DNA from: JAIBBV01 sp044347745
GTDB lineage: Bacteria; Bdellovibrionota_C; UBA2361; JAFLCA01
NCBI GenBank assembly: GCA_044347745.1
Contig: JBIKUD010000006.1
Span: 1-64,000 of the forward strand
Direction: 5' to 3'
Length of the DNA: 64,000 bases
Within the stretch, counting starts at the first letter, position 1; every line of letters begins with the position of its first letter. The position numbers and the translations under genes were made by a program. The notes under the pieces are model-generated. The model searched no databases. It saw nothing but the letters and a program-made list of their open reading frames with translations, and was not told the DNA's origin. Positions 15,636 to 24,708 of this stretch are shown here, piece by piece.

Positions 15636-17855
15636 TTAAGAGTTTCCTCCTCTACTTGCACGGAGGGCTCCATTCAGAGCCAATTGTCTTACGCTTTTGA
15701 TAACTTCATACGGGCGAAAGGGTTTAGGAATAAAGGCGGATGCTCCAGCGCTGAGGGCTTCGTCTCTATCACTTTGAAAGGCGCAGGCGCTGAGCACAAT
15801 AATGGGTATTTGCGCTACTGCGCCATGCCCGGCTTTAACTTGTTGAATGAGAGCTAAGCCGCTTTCACCAGGAATCGCCAAATCGGTAAGAATTATATCC
15901 GGTGCCTGTTCGGCGATAAGTCCTAGTCCTTCACGTACTGAATTCGCCGTTCTTACCGTGGCTCCAGAGGCGAGCAGGATTTGCTTAAGCACTTCGCACG
16001 TATCTTTATTATCGTCTACTACCACCGTAGAAAGTCCATCGAGGCGCACTCTCGTCTCTTGTTGTTCAATTGGAGCTGTGACTTTAGTTTCTTGAGCTGC
16101 AAGGGGCATTAAGATAGAAAAAGTAGATCCTTTGCCGTCGACGCTATCTACCTCAATGCGTCCGCCATTAAGCTCAATTAATTTACGGGTTAAATTGAGC
16201 CCAATACCCGTACCTTCCTGACTCTTGCTGTAGGTATCTTCGCCACGCTCAAACCGCTCGAAGAGTTTTGCCATTTTGTGTGGCGGTATACCAACGCCAG
16301 TGTCATGGACTTCAATACGAACTTTGTCGCTCACAATTGAGGCGTCAACCCATACCTTGCCGCCTTTCGGGGTATATTTTACGGCGTTGGACATAAGGTT
16401 AATTATAATTTGATGAATGTGTTTCGCATCCACGAAGAGGAAGTTTTTGAGTACATCTTCTGGAACTTGTAACGCTTGAAGTTGCACCCCTTTGCCTAAC
16501 GCTGTCTGCATCATGAGTTTGTGTGCCTGGTGTAATAGGTCCTTCACTCCCACGCGTGTGGGCTCAGCAACTTCTTTACCTGACTCGATTCGGGCTAGAT
16601 TGAGCACGTCGTCGATGAGGTTCTTAAGGTGTTCGCTTGACCTTGAAATAGCGTTTAAGGCATCGGTTTGTTTTTCATTCAGTGTGCCAAAAACGCCATC
16701 TACGAGCACACTTGAATAACCCACGATTGACGTCAGGGGGGTTCGCAATTCATGACTCATATTGGCCAAAAATTGAGACTTGGCGTGATTTGCCTCTTCG
16801 GCTCGGGCAGTTTGAATCGCGAGATCGGCAGTTCTTGATTCAACGAGTTCCTCGAGGCGCTCGGTATAAGATTGGATTCGCTCTTGAGTGCGGGCGTTAG
16901 CAATTGCGACAGCGGCACCTTGGCAAAACTCTTCAAAGCGTGTCAGGTCATTTTGAGAGATAAAAGTTTCGCGTCGGTAACCAATGAGAATTGCGCCAAG
17001 CGGATCTCCTCGGACTTCGAGGCAGCATACATCTACCGATTTAATTCCCAGATCTTCAATAAATTTTAATCCGTGGTCATTATATTGAGGGAGCTGGTGG
17101 ACAGAGAGATGACCACCCACTCGCATCACCTGGCTTAGAATTCCAGTTTGCAGGTTTAGCTGCTTTGGAATCAAATTTGGGGCGCAACCATAGCCACCTT
17201 TAACTTCAAGATGATATTTGTCCTCGTCAAGCATCATGGTGAGCGCCAGGTCAGCAGCAAAACGGAATGCACTCTCTCTCGCTATTGTTTTTAGAATGCG
17301 TTGAAGGCCAACGTTGCTGGCAATGAGCTGATTAAGTTCATTCAGCACCTGAAGTCGATCTAAGAAGTGCTGTAGTGTGTTTGATAATTTTTGTCTCTCA
17401 AAAACCACTGCAGTATGATGGGCGAGAGAGCTCAGTCTGTCACAAGCTGCGGGCGACAGACCTTCTTTTGCAATAACCACGAGGGCACCAATTGGAGCAC
17501 CGAGGCAGATAATGTCGAAGTAATTGTGGGCCCCAGCAGAGCTGCGATGGGTATGGGTTGCAGCAGCTTGAATGCTGCTCCGTCCACGTTCCTCGCGCTC
17601 TGTCTGCGGGGTAAAGGGGCCGAAGCTCGCAATCAGTTCCTGATTGTCGTTGCTACGTTCGGCTGGCAGATATATCGCAGCGGCAGTTACTCCAGGTGTT
17701 TGAGCAGCCCATTCTACAATTGCAGAATAAACGCGGCGCGGTTCTTCGCCATTTTCAATAAGGCGCACCACTCCCGCAAGGTTATCGCGCGAGGGCGTAG
17801 CGGAAAGCTCGCCTCTGTCCAATATTTGAGTGACGCGTGCGCGCGGTTCAGTCAT
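15636..17855 (-). CDS. Hybrid sensor histidine kinase with GAF domains and receiver
   Basis: This is a 739-residue soluble kinase. GAF-like domains occupy about 30-150 and 165-325, followed by a coiled coil. HisKA has H368 in MSHELRTPL. The ATPase has an N box near N490, DTGVGIP (518-524) and a GTGIGLNL loop (548-555). A receiver domain ends the protein, with Asp658 in ILTDLAIPGESG. No membrane segment is seen, so the input is cytoplasmic. It starts the operon, with HDOD and CheY-like genes downstream at 2 and 9 bases. Signal and target are unknown. Confidence 0.9.
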   Translation of the reverse strand: MTEPRARVTQILDRGELSATPSRDNLAGVVRLIENGEEPRRVYSAIVEWAAQTPGVTAAAIYLPAERSNDNQELIASFGPFTPQTEREERGRSSIQAAATHTHRSSAGAHNYFDIICLGAPIGALVVIAKEGLSPAACDRLSSLAHHTAVVFERQKLSNTLQHFLDRLQVLNELNQLIASNVGLQRILKTIARESAFRFAADLALTMMLDEDKYHLEVKGGYGCAPNLIPKQLNLQTGILSQVMRVGGHLSVHQLPQYNDHGLKFIEDLGIKSVDVCCLEVRGDPLGAILIGYRRETFISQNDLTRFEEFCQGAAVAIANARTQERIQSYTERLEELVESRTADLAIQTARAEEANHAKSQFLANMSHELRTPLTSIVGYSSVLVDGVFGTLNEKQTDALNAISRSSEHLKNLIDDVLNLARIESGKEVAEPTRVGVKDLLHQAHKLMMQTALGKGVQLQALQVPEDVLKNFLFVDAKHIHQIIINLMSNAVKYTPKGGKVWVDASIVSDKVRIEVHDTGVGIPPHKMAKLFERFERGEDTYSKSQEGTGIGLNLTRKLIELNGGRIEVDSVDGKGSTFSILMPLAAQETKVTAPIEQQETRVRLDGLSTVVVDDNKDTCEVLKQILLASGATVRTANSVREGLGLIAEQAPDIILTDLAIPGESGLALIQQVKAGHGAVAQIPIIVLSACAFQSDRDEALSAGASAFIPKPFRPYEVIKSVRQLALNGALRASRGGNS

Positions 17856-17879
17856 AACCTTTTAGCTCAAGGGAAACGA

Positions 17880-17940
17880 ATGCCGACAACTAGTTAGCTT
17901 TTACCCAGGGGGTAAAATACTGTATGTCAGTAGTCGGCAT
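17880..17940 (-). promoter_or_regulatory. Nested hairpin upstream of the kinase operon
   Basis: ATGCCGAC (17880-17887) pairs with GTCGGCAT (17933-17940), and inside it TTTTACCC (17899-17906) pairs perfectly with GGGTAAAA (17910-17917) around AGG. The element begins 24 bases upstream of the kinase start and lies before the P5C dehydrogenase stop. It may be a 5' leader structure or operator for the kinase operon, or the terminator of the preceding transcript. The sequence cannot tell these apart. Confidence 0.4.
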
Positions 17941-18043
17941 TTTTCGTAGGAAGCTTGAGCAGCAAGCAATAAGTAACATATTGAAAATAATCAATAAATT
18001 GAGTGGTGCGCGAATAACATTGGTTTAGGCTGTGGGCTTGGCG

Positions 18044-19612
18044 CTATTCTGGGGCAAAGCCGCGACGCATTGTGTTTTCGGTGCAGGTGCGTGGCTCCAA
18101 GAATTGGAGTAGGTAGTCACTGCCTCCCGCCTTGGACCCAATTCCTGACATTTGGAAGCCACCAAAAGGTTGGCGACACACAAGTGCACCCGTGATACCT
18201 CGGTTAATGTAGAGGTTGCCAACACGCAAATGCGATCGCACATAGTCGATATTTTTCGGGCTGCGGCTGCAAATGCCACCCGTCAGAGCGTATTCGCTAT
18301 CGTTGGCCATCATCACTGCCTCTTCAATGCTGCGAGCTTTTACGCAGGCAACAACGGGACCAAAAACTTCTTCACGCCATAGAGGGTCTTGAGCAGGCAC
18401 GTCTCTGAAAAGTGTGGGCGGAACAAAATAACCTTGTGAGGGAACTTTGCCCTTGTAAACGAGTGTGAGGCGCTTCTCCGCTTCTTGAATGGTGCTTAGG
18501 ATTCGTTGTTGCGCCTGTTCATCAATGACTGGTCCTAAAAAAGTTGCCGGTGCTTGTGGCACTCCAATAATTAAATCTGAGGTCGCATCTTTGAGTCTTT
18601 CAAGCAAAAGCTCGTACGCATCGCCAATCACAATGAGGCGCGACAAGGCCGAGCACTTTTGTCCAGAAAAACCGAAAGCCGATTCGATACTTGCTTTTAT
18701 TGCTTCATCAAGATCTGCGTCTTCATCAACGATAAGGGCGTTTTTACCGCCCAATTCAGTGATAACTCGTTTTATAGATCGCTGCCCAGGAAGCACTTGG
18801 CTTGCACTTTTTAGTATTTCAAGGCCAACAGCCTTTGAGCCAGTGAAACAAATAAGATCAGTGAGCGGGTCTTGGACTAATGCTCGTCCCACTACTTCTC
18901 CAAGTCCTGGCAAAAAGGCAAATGCGGATGCGGGGACTCCAGCTTCAAGAACAATTCGGGCAAATTCTGCGGCAATAAGGGGCGTTTGTTCGGCTGGTTT
19001 TAACGCGGTGCAGTTACCTGCTACTAATGCTGCGACAGTCATGCCGCAGGCAATTGCCAACGGAAAATTCCAGGGTGCAATTACAACAGCTATCCCTTTG
19101 GGGCGGTAGTAATAGGTGTTTTCTTCCCCAGGAACTTGCATGGTGCGGCGCGGCGGTCCGAGGCGCAGCATTTCGTCTGCGTAGAAGCGGCAGAAATCTA
19201 TGGCTTCGCAGACATCTTTATCGGCTTCGCGCCAGTTTTTACCTGCTTCGCGAATAATAAGCGCGGTGAGGGCAAGACGTTCTTTGCACATCCGTTCGCC
19301 AACATCGCGAATAATTTTTGCTCGCTCTGCAAATGGAGTTGCAGCCCAAGCTGGAGCTCCATGAGAGAGAACTTCTAATGCCTGTCGTGCATGGGTTTCA
19401 ATCGCAAGTTCACTATGACCAATAGCTACACTCGGAAGGGCAGGGTCTGTGCTCGGAAGTGTTTTGAGACCCGTAATACGCTTCCCGCCAATAATTGGGG
19501 AAGCGACAAGGGGTGAGCTTCCAATTTTTGAATTCAGTGTGTTGAGCGCCGCTTGCACACTTTCAATTACGCTAGGAATAGTGAAATCGAGAAGAGGTTC
19601 GTTTTTAAACAT
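18044..19612 (-). CDS. 1-pyrroline-5-carboxylate / glutamate-semialdehyde dehydrogenase
   Basis: This 522-residue aldehyde dehydrogenase oxidises P5C (glutamate semialdehyde) to glutamate with NAD+, the second step of proline breakdown. It has the catalytic Glu286 in ITELGGK and Cys320 in GFSGQKCSALS, the two residues of the thiohemiacetal mechanism. The NAD-binding GSKAVG is near 258-263. The gene lies 4 bases after the proline dehydrogenase gene. In E. coli both reactions sit on one PutA protein, so this is the split version. A DNA-binding domain is absent. Confidence 0.9.
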   Translation of the reverse strand: MFKNEPLLDFTIPSVIESVQAALNTLNSKIGSSPLVASPIIGGKRITGLKTLPSTDPALPSVAIGHSELAIETHARQALEVLSHGAPAWAATPFAERAKIIRDVGERMCKERLALTALIIREAGKNWREADKDVCEAIDFCRFYADEMLRLGPPRRTMQVPGEENTYYYRPKGIAVVIAPWNFPLAIACGMTVAALVAGNCTALKPAEQTPLIAAEFARIVLEAGVPASAFAFLPGLGEVVGRALVQDPLTDLICFTGSKAVGLEILKSASQVLPGQRSIKRVITELGGKNALIVDEDADLDEAIKASIESAFGFSGQKCSALSRLIVIGDAYELLLERLKDATSDLIIGVPQAPATFLGPVIDEQAQQRILSTIQEAEKRLTLVYKGKVPSQGYFVPPTLFRDVPAQDPLWREEVFGPVVACVKARSIEEAVMMANDSEYALTGGICSRSPKNIDYVRSHLRVGNLYINRGITGALVCRQPFGGFQMSGIGSKAGGSDYLLQFLEPRTCTENTMRRGFAPE

Positions 19613-19616
19613 AATC

Positions 19617-20990
19617 CTACTCCGTAAGGTGAGGGGTCTTTAGAAGTTCGTCTACCTTTTGGGCGTCAAAAAAGGTGTGACGTAAAAAGCTCTCGTTCGA
19701 GGTGTTTTCGAGCAGGCGGCGCACAAGATAGCCCATACCGGGCAGCATTTCGCCAAGGGGTACATACAGACGCACTAGGTACCCTTTTTTTGCAAATGCT
19801 TTGGCAATCGGTTCGGCCATGCCGTAGAGCATTTGAAGCTCGTAGTCTTTTACGCTCAATCCATTTGCTGTTGCGTAACAAACTGCGTGAGAAAGTGACC
19901 GTACATTGTGCGAGCCAAAAGCAGGTAAACAGTGCTGATGATTGTCTATGAGAACGCGTGAAAGCGCCTCGTAGTTTGCATCGCTACTTTCTTTTTTTGC
20001 GAATAAGGGTGAAGGCCAGCCGTACTGGGCACTTAAAATTGTTTCATGGTCCCAGTAGGCGCCTTTTACAAGGCGTACGGCGATGGGAGCCTGCCGAGAT
20101 TTAGCAAATGTAATTAGATCATTGAGAATGATACCTGCTGATTTTGAATAAGCTTGCACCACGATACCGGGGTACGGAAAATCACGCATTTCGGTAGAGC
20201 CGAATACTTTTTTGAATGCAGCATAAATGAGAGGATTATTTCCACTGTCTTCGGCATCGACGTAGACCAAGCCGCCGAGTGCCTTCGCTTGGCGAGCAAT
20301 GCTCAATAAGCGTTCGGCAAGAACATCGACACTGCGCTCGAAATTAAGCATGCTGCATTGGGAGTAGAGCGCGGTAAGCTTGACTGAAATACAAATGGGG
20401 CTGGTCTCGCCCGGGTGTCCGGCGATGAGTGGAGCAGACTCTTTCCAGGAAGGCATTTCTTTCCCAAAAACGCTAAGGGCTTCCTGATAGCGGTCTAGAT
20501 AGTGGGTAGCTTCACGTTCGCTTACAGAAAACTCGCCAAGTAAATCAGCGGTAAAACACAGCCCTTCTTTTCGTAATCGCTTCAGTTCTTTGAGCGCATC
20601 TTTGGGAGTTTCGCCCGCAATGAATTGGGCAGCCATTTGCTCGACGCTCCGTTTTACTACAGCTGAGGTCACTTTTGCTCGTAAGGAGTGGGGGTCAAGA
20701 TTTACTCCCCACTCAACAAGGCCGCTGACGTCGCCAGCAACGGGACCTAGATATTCACTGACATGTGAGGCAATGGCTGCACTTGAACGCAGCGTAGGCA
20801 GTACATCGACCAGTCGAAACATGTTGACTTTGAAGGCCGGTTTGGACATGGACCATTCCATGATTCTTCCGGTCCAATAGTTTTTGTTAAAGGTGGAGGG
20901 GCTTTCTTTGCCAATTGCCTGAAATATGCTGCGACCAAAGTCCAGAATTTCTGATTCGGAGGGGGCTTTTTTGCTGAGCGCTTTTTCCAT
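19617..20990 (-). CDS. Proline dehydrogenase (PutA N-terminal type)
   Basis: This 457-residue FAD enzyme oxidises proline to P5C and hands electrons to the quinone pool. Signature regions are VYVDAED near 242-248, VQAYSKS near 278, and RLVKGAYWDHE at 306-316, which carries the active-site residues. The ATG with AGGA 6 bases upstream is chosen; a TTG two codons earlier is weaker. Being a stand-alone PRODH longer than the ~300-residue B. subtilis form, it resembles the PRODH part of PutA. It is followed by the P5C dehydrogenase gene. Confidence 0.88.
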   Translation of the reverse strand: MEKALSKKAPSESEILDFGRSIFQAIGKESPSTFNKNYWTGRIMEWSMSKPAFKVNMFRLVDVLPTLRSSAAIASHVSEYLGPVAGDVSGLVEWGVNLDPHSLRAKVTSAVVKRSVEQMAAQFIAGETPKDALKELKRLRKEGLCFTADLLGEFSVSEREATHYLDRYQEALSVFGKEMPSWKESAPLIAGHPGETSPICISVKLTALYSQCSMLNFERSVDVLAERLLSIARQAKALGGLVYVDAEDSGNNPLIYAAFKKVFGSTEMRDFPYPGIVVQAYSKSAGIILNDLITFAKSRQAPIAVRLVKGAYWDHETILSAQYGWPSPLFAKKESSDANYEALSRVLIDNHQHCLPAFGSHNVRSLSHAVCYATANGLSVKDYELQMLYGMAEPIAKAFAKKGYLVRLYVPLGEMLPGMGYLVRRLLENTSNESFLRHTFFDAQKVDELLKTPHLTE

Positions 20991-21045
20991 CTGCAATCCT
21001 AAGAGTAGTGGTAGGTTTGAGGGTTGGTAAGGTAAAAACCTGGCT

Positions 21046-23052
21046 TTATACTGACGCTAACTGAACAAGTTTTCCTTGGGCTTCAACTACTTCACCTGCA
21101 TGAACAAAAATTTCGGCGACGTTGCTGTCGGCCGTTGCACGAATGATATGCTCCATTTTCATCGACTCGAGCACAAGAAGAGGATCGCCAGATTTTACCT
21201 GTGCACCAACTTGTGTTTTTAACGCCACAATTTTGCCAGGGAGAGGCGAAATGACAAGCTCATTCCCATTCGCCTTTTTCCCAGAAGCCTGCTTAAGTGC
21301 GGGACGGTGTGGCTTAAGGTTGAATATCCCTTGAGCAAAGCTGAGCCAGATTCCAGATTCTTGGCAGGTTACTTGGCAGGCAAACGATTCCTTTCCAATT
21401 GTGAGAAGTGCGTGTTCTGTCCCACATGTCTGAATGGTGACTGTCTTCTCTTTGTGGTGTTCAGTTGAAACGATAAATTGCGTGTCTCCGGAGCTCGTGC
21501 ATCGAGTGAGAGAGAGCGCTACAATCTGGCCGTTTACGGAGAACGATTCAGAATGGGTACTGGATCCAAAAACGCGCCAGCCAGAATTTTGATTCCAGGG
21601 AGTAGCGGTTGTGCTGGGCTGAGCTAATTTAAAACAGGCATAAAATGCAGCTGCGAGCTCATTAAGGGCACAGAGATCTTGCTGGCTTGGTAATACGGAG
21701 TGCGAAAAGCGGGTTGAGTGCGTGACCGCTTTAAATTCTGGAGTAACAAGAAGCGTTCGTAGAAAAGAAATATTGCTGCGTACTCCGGCCAACATACTGC
21801 GGTCGAGTATCGAGAGGAGTGCAGCAACGGCTTCGCTGCGGGTTGGGCGATGCACAATTAATTTTGCAATCATTGAATCGTAATAGTGGGAGATCTTGTC
21901 GCCTACAACAAATCCAGTATCGAGGCGATAGTGGCCTCCATCTAACGGAGCTGCGAGTTCAAATTTCTCAATTACTCCAGTAGATGCAATGAAGTTATTT
22001 TCAGGAATCTCCGCACAGAGACGCAATTCAATCGCAGCGCCGGAACAGGTTATAGATTTTTGGGGCGCTAGTGTATCAAGTTTTTCGCCGTGGGCGATAC
22101 GTAGCTGTAGCTCTACCAAATCAAGACCGGTAATTGCTTCGGTAACAGGATGCTCAACTTGCAGGCGGCTATTCACCTCTAGAAAGTAGAAGTCTTCTTC
22201 AGGAGTGAGGAGGAATTCAACTGTTCCTGCATTTTGATACTTTGCTGCTTTGCAGAGCCTACGGGCGCTCTCATGGATTCTTGATCTTACTTTGTCTGAT
22301 ATGAGTGGAGCGGGGGCTTCTTCAATAACTTTCTGGTGGTTGCGTTGCATGCTGCAATCGCGATCGAATAGAGAGACGACATTGCCGTGTGTGTCGCCAA
22401 ATATTTGCACTTCGATGTGGCGAGCCTTTTCAATCAATTTTTCAACAAATATGCGAGAGTCGCCAAAGGCTGCTTCTGCTTCACGCTGAGCAGCAAGGAG
22501 TGCATCTTGAAGTTCGCTTGCCTTATTCACACGTCGCATGCCACGGCCACCGCCTCCAGCAGCAGCCTTTATGAGAATTGGATACCCGGCTTTTTGAGCA
22601 AAATTTTTGATTTCTTCAAATAGCGCCGTGGGCTTGGTTGATTCACAAAGCAGCCCAGGTACCAGTGGCACTTTGTGCTCGTAAGCTAACTTTTTGGCCT
22701 CGATTTTATCTCCCAGCGATTCCATCACTTTTGCACTGGGGCCAATGAAGGTGATCTTTTCTTTGCTTAAACGACGGGCGAACTCGGGATTTTCGGATAA
22801 AAACCCGTATCCAGGATGGATGGCGTCAACTTTGGCTTTTTTAGCTATCCGCACTACTTTATCAATATCGAGGTAGGATGTTTTTGATTCAGAGCTGCCC
22901 AGCGCGAACGCTTGATCGGCGAGCTTGACGTGCTGTGCGTTGGCGTCAGCGTCTGAATAAATGGCGACGGTTTCGATTCCAAGGCGCTTGCATGTGCGAA
23001 TTACCCGACAAGCTATTTCACCACGATTAGCGATGAGCACTTTAGTAAACAT
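21046..23052 (-). CDS. mccA: Acyl-CoA carboxylase alpha subunit (biotin carboxylase + BCCP)
   Basis: This is a 668-residue protein with N-terminal biotin carboxylase (about 1-450) and C-terminal biotin carrier (about 590-668). It has MFTKVLIANRGEIACR at the start, the glycine-rich KAAAGGGGRGMR ATP loop, EVNSRLQVEHPVTE in the active site, and biotinylated Lys in LESMKMEHII near residue 636. It joins CO2 to biotin with ATP. It is 5 bases after the carboxyltransferase gene, whose sequence is of methylcrotonyl-CoA carboxylase type, so leucine degradation is likely. A propionyl- or geranyl-CoA substrate cannot be excluded. Confidence 0.88.
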   Translation of the reverse strand: MFTKVLIANRGEIACRVIRTCKRLGIETVAIYSDADANAQHVKLADQAFALGSSESKTSYLDIDKVVRIAKKAKVDAIHPGYGFLSENPEFARRLSKEKITFIGPSAKVMESLGDKIEAKKLAYEHKVPLVPGLLCESTKPTALFEEIKNFAQKAGYPILIKAAAGGGGRGMRRVNKASELQDALLAAQREAEAAFGDSRIFVEKLIEKARHIEVQIFGDTHGNVVSLFDRDCSMQRNHQKVIEEAPAPLISDKVRSRIHESARRLCKAAKYQNAGTVEFLLTPEEDFYFLEVNSRLQVEHPVTEAITGLDLVELQLRIAHGEKLDTLAPQKSITCSGAAIELRLCAEIPENNFIASTGVIEKFELAAPLDGGHYRLDTGFVVGDKISHYYDSMIAKLIVHRPTRSEAVAALLSILDRSMLAGVRSNISFLRTLLVTPEFKAVTHSTRFSHSVLPSQQDLCALNELAAAFYACFKLAQPSTTATPWNQNSGWRVFGSSTHSESFSVNGQIVALSLTRCTSSGDTQFIVSTEHHKEKTVTIQTCGTEHALLTIGKESFACQVTCQESGIWLSFAQGIFNLKPHRPALKQASGKKANGNELVISPLPGKIVALKTQVGAQVKSGDPLLVLESMKMEHIIRATADSNVAEIFVHAGEVVEAQGKLVQLASV

Positions 23053-23057
23053 AAAAA

Positions 23058-24668
23058 CTAAGTCCTAAAAACACCGTACTGAGGGGCCTGGATATCTGCG
23101 TTGAAACTGGTTGCTATACTGAGCCCCAACGCGTGCCTTGTGGCGAGAGGGTCGATTACTCCATCGTCCCAGAGCCTGGCGCTAGAATAGTAGGCAGAGG
23201 CTTGCGCATTGTAGCTTTGTTCTATTTCAGCGCGGTAGGCAGCAGCTTCGTCTTCGCTCCATTTCTTGCCACGAGCTTTATACGATTCTGCGCGAACTTG
23301 TGTGAGTACGCTTGCAGCCTGCTCGGGGCCCATGACCGAAATGCGCGCCTGTGGCCACATGTAGAGAAATCGTGGTTGATATGCGCGGCCAGCCATTCCG
23401 TAGTTGCCTGCGCCGAAAGAGCCTCCGAGTACAACGGTAAATTTGGGAACGCTGGAGCAAGAAACGGCGGTGACCATTTTTGCGCCGTCTTTGGCAATTC
23501 CCTGATGTTCGTATTTTCGGCCCACCATAAAACCTACAATATTTTGTAAGAATACGAGTGGAACTCGTCGCTGGTTACAGAGTTGAATGAAGTGCACGGC
23601 CTTTAAGGCGCTTTCTGAGAAAAGAATGCCGTCGTTTGCAATAATGCCGACCAAAAAGCCTTCGATGCGGGCAAATCCACAAATGAGCGAAGTTCCGTAG
23701 TGTTCTTTAAACTCATCGAATTCGCTGCCGTCAATCATACGCGCCAGGATTTCGCGAATTGGAAAATATTTTTTGGTGTCGCTCGGAATGAGTCCGTAGA
23801 TTTCGGCGGGGTCGTAGGCAGGTAACCGAGGGGTAGCGAAATCAAATGGAGGTTGTGGGTGAACTCCTAAGTTTGCGATGATGGCGCGGCATCGGGCGAG
23901 CGCATCAAGATCGTCTTCAGCAAGGTGATCGGTGACTCCGCTTATGCGTGAGTGCACATCTCCGCCGCCTAACTCTTCAGCAGAAATTTCTTCTCCAGTT
24001 GCTGCCTTTACCAGAGGCGGTCCGCCGAGAAAAATAGTGCCTTGTTCTTTCACAATAATGGCTTCGTCGCTCATTGCAGGTACGTAGGCGCCGCCAGCAG
24101 TGCAGGAGCCCATGACCACTGAGATTTGGGGAATGCCGAGGCCACTCATGCGCGCTTGGTTATAGAATATGCGGCCGAAATGTTCCCGGTCGGGGAAAAC
24201 CTGATCCTGGAGTGGAAGATAGGCACCACCGGAGTCAACGAGGTAAATGCAGGGAAGACGATTTTCGAGAGCAATTTCTTGAGCGCGGAGGTGTTTTTTG
24301 ACAGTGAGAGGAAAATAAGTGCCGCCTTTGACTGTGGCGTCGTTGGCGACGATCATGCATTGGCGACCGCTGACGCGACCGATGCCGGTGATGATACCGG
24401 CTCCGGGTCGGACTCCGTCGTAGACGTCGAGGCCGGCGAGGGGGGAGAGTTCGAGGAAGGGGGCTCCATCGTCAAGTAGTCGATTCACGCGCTCGCGCGG
24501 CAGGAGTTTTGCACGTTCTTGGTGACGTTTGCTGTGGTCGTCAGGCGTAGGGGAGATAGCTGAGTTCATGAGCTCGGAGTAGCGCGCGAGCACCTGAGAG
24601 TATTGCGCCTGGTTGGCTTTGAACTCGGGGGAGTTGGTTTGGAGTTTACTGCCGAGACGAGATTTCAT
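23058..24668 (-). CDS. mccB: Methylcrotonyl-type CoA carboxylase beta subunit (carboxyltransferase)
   Basis: This 536-residue protein is of the MCC/PCC beta family, and moves the carboxyl group from biotin to an acyl-CoA. Segments such as MIVANDATVKGGTYFPLTV, YLVDSGGAYLPLQDQVFPD and GSCTAGGAYVPAMSDE match the MCC subclass. Start was set at MKSRLGSK, since the 28 upstream codons look non-homologous. Together with the alpha subunit 5 bases downstream it makes the carboxylase. No other leucine-catabolic gene is adjacent. The PPTase gene lies 40 bases upstream, a curious pairing. Confidence 0.9.
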   Translation of the reverse strand: MKSRLGSKLQTNSPEFKANQAQYSQVLARYSELMNSAISPTPDDHSKRHQERAKLLPRERVNRLLDDGAPFLELSPLAGLDVYDGVRPGAGIITGIGRVSGRQCMIVANDATVKGGTYFPLTVKKHLRAQEIALENRLPCIYLVDSGGAYLPLQDQVFPDREHFGRIFYNQARMSGLGIPQISVVMGSCTAGGAYVPAMSDEAIIVKEQGTIFLGGPPLVKAATGEEISAEELGGGDVHSRISGVTDHLAEDDLDALARCRAIIANLGVHPQPPFDFATPRLPAYDPAEIYGLIPSDTKKYFPIREILARMIDGSEFDEFKEHYGTSLICGFARIEGFLVGIIANDGILFSESALKAVHFIQLCNQRRVPLVFLQNIVGFMVGRKYEHQGIAKDGAKMVTAVSCSSVPKFTVVLGGSFGAGNYGMAGRAYQPRFLYMWPQARISVMGPEQAASVLTQVRAESYKARGKKWSEDEAAAYRAEIEQSYNAQASAYYSSARLWDDGVIDPLATRHALGLSIATSFNADIQAPQYGVFRT

Positions 24669-24708
24669 AGCTGGGTGTAGTGTATAAAAATACTGACTGG
24701 ATGGGAGG

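Noticed and set aside
17391..17897. 168-codon frame on the plus strand
   Set aside because: Antisense to the hybrid kinase N-terminal part and running into the hairpin; composition is not protein-like.
18489..19109. 206-codon frame on the plus strand
   Set aside because: Antisense to the P5C dehydrogenase gene, whose active-site residues and coupling to proline dehydrogenase are clear.
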